The notes beneath the pieces are model-generated. The model did no database searches. It was given only the letters and a program-made list of their open reading frames with translations, and was not told the origin of the DNA. The position numbers and the translations under genes are program-made. Below are positions 60,884-64,000 of a stretch of 64,000 nt of DNA, one piece after another. The stretch's first letter is position 1, and the number at the start of each line of letters is the position of its first letter. The DNA comes from Mycobacterium branderi (GTDB lineage Bacteria > Actinomycetota > Actinomycetes > Mycobacteriales > Mycobacteriaceae), in NCBI RefSeq assembly GCF_010728725.1, contig NZ_AP022606.1, forward strand, positions 1,488,001 to 1,552,000, in the 5' to 3' direction.

Positions 60884-62104
60884 ATGTCGACTCCGCATCG
60901 CGGCGCCGGCGAAGCGCTGCGCTGTGGTGACCGCAGCGCAGCGGTCACTGAGATTCGCGCTGCGCTGGCCGCATTGGGCCATCTGAGCAGTCCGGACGAA
61001 GACCTCACCACCGGACGACATGTCGCCCTCGACCTGTTCGACGAGGAGCTCGACCACGCGGTTCGCGCTTTTCAGCAGCACCGCGGCCTGCTGGTGGACG
61101 GTGTCGTCGGCGAGGCCACCTACCGCGCGCTCAAAGAAGCGTCCTATCGGCTCGGTGCCCGCACACTGAGTCACCAGTTCGGTGCGCCGATGTACGGCGA
61201 CGACGTCGCGACGCTGCAGGCCAGGCTGCAAGATCTGGGTTTCTACACCGGGCTGGTCGACGGATATTTCGGGCTGCAGACACACAACGCGCTGATGTCC
61301 TACCAGCGTGAGTACGGGCTGTATGCGGACGGCATCTGCGGCCCGGAGACGTTGCGCTCCTTGTACTTTCTCAGCGCGCGGGTCAGCGGCGGGTCTCCGC
61401 ACGCCATCCGCGAAGAGGAGCTGGTGCGACGGTCCGGCCCGAAGCTGTCCGGGAAGCGAATCATCATCGACCCGGGCCGCGGCGGTGCGGACCACGGGCT
61501 GATCACACAAAACGCGAACGGTCCGATCAGTGAAGCAGATATCTTGTGGGACTTGGCAAGTCGCCTCGAAGGCCGGATGACTGCGATCGGCATGGAGACA
61601 TTCCTGTCGCGGCCGACCAACCGCAGCCCGTCGGATGCCGAACGGGCCGCAACAGCCAACGCCGTCGGCGCCGACCTGATGATCAGCCTGCGCTGCGCAA
61701 CCCTGGCCAGCCCGTCGGCCAACGGCGTGGCGTCTTTCCACTTCGGCAACTCGCACGGCTCGGTATCCACCATCGGGCGCATGCTGGCTGACTTCATTCA
61801 ACGAGAAGTGGTGGCGCGCACTGGATTACGCGACTGCCGCACCCACGGCCGCACGTGGGATCTGTTGCGACTGACTCGTATGCCGACGGTTCAGGTCGAC
61901 GTCGGTTACATCACCAACCCGCGCGACCGGGCCATGCTGGTTTCCACTCAGACCCGCGACGCGATCGCCGAGGGCATCCTCGCCGCGGTCAAGCGGTTGT
62001 ATCTGCTGGGCAAAAACGACCGTCCCACAGGGACTTTCACCTTCGCCGAGCTACTGGCTCATGAGTTGTCGGTGGAGCAGGCCAGCCGGCTCAGTGGTTC
62101 GTAG
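60884..62104 (+). CDS. cwlM: CwlM, amidase-fold regulator of peptidoglycan synthesis
   Basis: A 406-residue cytoplasmic protein without signal peptide. Two peptidoglycan-binding repeats are present, with DHAVRAFQQHRGLLVDGVVG and MYGDDVATLQARLQDLGFYT. An amidase_3 fold follows: KRIIIDPGRGGADHGLI, MISLRCATLASPSANGVASF, VDVGYITNPRDRAML. The usual zinc-ligand His of DPGHGG is Arg199, so hydrolysis is unlikely. In mycobacteria CwlM, phosphorylated by PknB, activates MurA. The C-terminal 14 bases overlap the convergent Rv3916c-like gene. Confidence 0.95.
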   Translation: MSTPHRGAGEALRCGDRSAAVTEIRAALAALGHLSSPDEDLTTGRHVALDLFDEELDHAVRAFQQHRGLLVDGVVGEATYRALKEASYRLGARTLSHQFGAPMYGDDVATLQARLQDLGFYTGLVDGYFGLQTHNALMSYQREYGLYADGICGPETLRSLYFLSARVSGGSPHAIREEELVRRSGPKLSGKRIIIDPGRGGADHGLITQNANGPISEADILWDLASRLEGRMTAIGMETFLSRPTNRSPSDAERAATANAVGADLMISLRCATLASPSANGVASFHFGNSHGSVSTIGRMLADFIQREVVARTGLRDCRTHGRTWDLLRLTRMPTVQVDVGYITNPRDRAMLVSTQTRDAIAEGILAAVKRLYLLGKNDRPTGTFTFAELLAHELSVEQASRLSGS

Positions 62105-62822
62105 CCGACGAGCCAGCCGCTACCGGCTGCTGCAGTTGCGCGCTTTCCAGTAGTCGCTCCAGGGCGGCTTCGACCTCGGCCTTCCACCCCAGCCCTTTGT
62201 CGAGTTCCAGCCGCAGCCGCGGGAAGTATCGGTGCGGCGCGACTTCGACGAACCCCACGTCGCGCAGAAAGTCGGCGCTGATCACGCAGTGGTCCACCGA
62301 ACAGTCGCCGACCGATTCCAGCACCGGCCGCAACTCGGGGTCGACCGCGCGCGGATCGGCCAACTCGGCAACCTCCGCGGTGCGCCCGAAGGCCTCCAAT
62401 GCCCGCACTCCGCGGCGGACCAGCTCGTCGACCACCCGGGAAATGAGGCTGTACGGCAGGTCGTCGGCACCGCGCCCCGGCTCCACGCCCATCGACGTGA
62501 GCAGGACCGCGTCGGCCGACACCGGGGCGGTCGGAAACCGGTGGGCCCGCGGCACCGCCCGCGGCGGCGCGTAGAGCACGTATCCCAGGCACGGCGGTTC
62601 GCTGGGCTCGCAGTCCGCCGGGGCGGCCGTGGCCACCTGGCCGCACGATCCCCACTCCAGCATCACCATCGACAGCCAGGCTTCCTTTTCGAATTCCGGG
62701 TCTGCGAGGTGGTCGCCCTTGCCGAGGATCGCGGGGTCCACTTCCCAGAAGACGCAGCGGCGCGCATGCTTGGGCAGCTGCTCGAAGGCCTCGAGCCGCA
62801 GCGGTGTGATTCGAGCAGTCAC
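62091..62822 (-). CDS. GNAT-like acetyltransferase protein (Rv3916c-like)
   Basis: A 243-residue conserved protein. The first part (PLRLEAFEQLPKHARRCVFW) and the middle (PCLGYVLYAPPRAVPRAHRF, then DAVLLTSMGVEPGRGADDLP) follow the GNAT arrangement. The C-terminal part has DCSVDHCVISADFLRDVGF and HRYFPRLRLELDKGLGWK. The clear acetyl-CoA loop is diverged, so enzymatic activity is unproven. It starts at GTG 62822. It lies between cwlM and parB, as in M. tuberculosis, and is not linked to a known pathway. Confidence 0.82.
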   Translation of the reverse strand: MTARITPLRLEAFEQLPKHARRCVFWEVDPAILGKGDHLADPEFEKEAWLSMVMLEWGSCGQVATAAPADCEPSEPPCLGYVLYAPPRAVPRAHRFPTAPVSADAVLLTSMGVEPGRGADDLPYSLISRVVDELVRRGVRALEAFGRTAEVAELADPRAVDPELRPVLESVGDCSVDHCVISADFLRDVGFVEVAPHRYFPRLRLELDKGLGWKAEVEAALERLLESAQLQQPVAAGSSATNH

Positions 62823-63058
62823 TAGACTTCTGCGCCTCCGTGCGGTGCTGCCATCGACCCGGCCGCTGATATTTGCTGACAGCCCTTCCAGGATAGGAGC
62901 ATCGGGCCCCGCCGGGCCAGTAACGCCGTGTGGCCGGCCTCGCAGCCGTTCCGATTACGAAAAGTGCTGGGGCGCAGTATCTTTGGCAGATTTCGACGTT
63001 GGCCGGCCCGTTGGGGCGACGCCAGTGTCACAGTGACGTAATTACCCGGTGTGGATAT

Positions 63059-64000
63059 TCAGGCCTTCGACGCGTTCATCAAGTCGACGATGCGCTGCAA
63101 ATCGTCCACCGAAGCGAACTCGACGACGATCTTGCCCTTGCGTTTGCCGAGGCTGACCGTCACGCGGGTGTCGAAGGCGCTGGAGAGCCGCTCAGCAACG
63201 TCTTGCAGCCCGGGCATGTGGATCGGCTTGCGCTTGGGAGGGGCGGGCTTGCTCACATCGCCGCGATTGGCCAGGGTCACGGCCTCTTCGGTGGCCCGCA
63301 CCGACAAGCCCTCCGCGACGATCCGGGCGGCGAGTTCTTCTTGAGCTTCCGGGCCCCCCTCCAACGACAGCAGGGCCCGGGCATGGCCCGCCGATAGCAC
63401 CCCGGCGGCGACCCGGCGCTGGACCGCGATCGGCAGCCGGAGCAATCGGATCATGTTGGTGATCAGTGGCCGGGACCGCCCGATGCGGGCGGCCAGTTCG
63501 TCGTGGGTGACCCCGAACTCGTCGAGCAGTTGTTGGTAGGCTGCCGCTTCTTCCAACGGGTTCAGCTGGACCCGATGGATGTTCTCCAGCAGGGCGTCGC
63601 GGAGTAGGTTGTCGTCGCCGGTTTCGCGCACGATGGCAGGGATCGCCGTCATTCCGGCCTGCTGGGCGGCGCGCCAGCGCCGCTCCCCCATCACCAACTG
63701 GTAGCGCTGACCGTCCTGGCTTGCGCTCAGCGCTCGGACCACGATCGGTTGCATGAGACCGAATTCGCGGATCGAGTGCACCAGTTCGGCCATGGACTCG
63801 TCGTCGAACACCTGGCGCGGCTGGCGCGGATTGGGCTCGATCAGCGCCGGGTCGATCTCGCGGTAGACCGCGCCCATCCCGGCCGCTCCCGTCGCCGCCG
63901 GCCCGCCCAGTACCACGTCGGCGGCGGCGTCGCCCATCCGCGGGCCCAGGCCCTGCGAGCCGGCTTCGCCGTCTGCCGGTCCGGTCGGGATCAGCGAGGC
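63059..64000 (-). CDS. parB: Chromosome partitioning protein ParB (5' end beyond window)
   Basis: 314 codons are visible and the frame stays open to the right edge, where it reads [14 protein letters not shown]. The start codon is therefore outside the window; the internal ATG at 63937 is not the start. The CTP/DNA-binding core has [34 protein letters not shown] (arginine box) and [18 protein letters not shown]. The helix-turn-helix is [20 protein letters not shown]. The C-terminal dimer domain has [19 protein letters not shown] and [18 protein letters not shown]. It binds parS and loads on origin DNA with ParA. No parS (GTTTCACGTGAAAC) was seen in the window. Confidence 0.97.
   Translation of the reverse strand, partial: ASLIPTGPADGEAGSQGLGPRMGDAAADVVLGGPAATGAAGMGAVYREIDPALIEPNPRQPRQVFDDESMAELVHSIREFGLMQPIVVRALSASQDGQRYQLVMGERRWRAAQQAGMTAIPAIVRETGDDNLLRDALLENIHRVQLNPLEEAAAYQQLLDEFGVTHDELAARIGRSRPLITNMIRLLRLPIAVQRRVAAGVLSAGHARALLSLEGGPEAQEELAARIVAEGLSVRATEEAVTLANRGDVSKPAPPKRKPIHMPGLQDVAERLSSAFDTRVTVSLGKRKGKIVVEFASVDDLQRIVDLMNASKA

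Noticed and set aside
63937..63937. ATG at 63937 as the parB start
   Set aside because: The frame continues upstream to the window edge with ParB-like residues ([14 protein letters not shown]), so the gene is partial.
1..64000. CRISPR arrays, toxin-antitoxin pairs, prophage or transposase genes
   Set aside because: No regularly spaced repeats, integrase, transposase or phage structural motifs were seen. The dispersed repeats found are too few and irregular for CRISPR.

Overview
The window is from a high-GC actinobacterium, almost certainly a Mycobacterium sensu lato. The right two thirds is the conserved mycobacterial chromosome around the replication origin: rpsF-ssb-rpsR-rplI-dnaB, ponA1, ino1, leuS, cca/pcnA, mutT4, a MurJ-pseudokinase fusion, sigM, trxB-trxC, cwlM and parB. 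The proteins are collinear with Mycobacterium tuberculosis genes recalled from memory (Rv0058 back to Rv0036c, then Rv3906c to Rv3917c). The Rv0036c-like gene abuts the Rv3906c-like gene here. In H37Rv these two blocks lie on opposite sides of dnaA. As far as I remember, the order here is that of M. smegmatis-type genomes, so a non-tuberculous species is likely. The species cannot be named from this sequence.

Positions 1-22,000 are accessory catabolism. A TetR gene at 6.7-7.4 kb sits between two outward-facing operons. Leftward are a P450, an amidohydrolase, an aldehyde dehydrogenase and a CaiB CoA-transferase. Rightward are a double-length CaiB protein, a 3Fe-4S ferredoxin, an NDMA/mycofactocin-type alcohol dehydrogenase, a SnoaL-fold protein and a deazaflavin-dependent reductase. 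Together they could hydroxylate a hydrophobic substrate, oxidise the alcohol to an acid and load it onto CoA. Both arms start from promoters carrying the same 12-bp box next to the -35 element. A 25-bp perfect direct repeat lies just outside the two ends of the cluster. From 12.4 to 17.4 kb there are SDRs, a TetR gene and an F420-type LLM oxidoreductase, mixed with three decayed genes. From 17.4 to 22 kb a second TetR unit controls SDR, mycofactocin-type SDR, carboxymuconolactone-decarboxylase-like and SnoaL-like genes; four copies of a 15-bp operator-like motif flank this regulator's gene.

From 22 to 32 kb, on the minus strand, lie dnaB, the ribosomal/ssb operon, a GT87-like membrane protein, ponA1, a DUF5318-like protein and an SsuD-like monooxygenase. 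DnaB carries a 143-residue intein without an endonuclease domain, inserted in the Walker A motif. From 32 to 41 kb, mostly plus strand, come a DUF1707 protein, PadR, ino1, a hydrolase, an LLM protein, GntR, an amino-acid ABC transporter with fused binding protein and permease, MarR and an SDR. leuS follows on the minus strand. From 44 to 49 kb are small envelope and membrane genes, YqgE, an MFS protein and a mycothiol-isomerase-fold protein.

From 49 kb the origin-proximal block runs to parB, which is cut by the window edge. Two oddities stand out there. A tandem repeat enlarges the N-terminus of the Rv3909-like envelope protein. The anti-SigM gene appears to lack its sigma-binding domain. No rRNA, tRNA, CRISPR array, prophage or complete insertion sequence was recognised.
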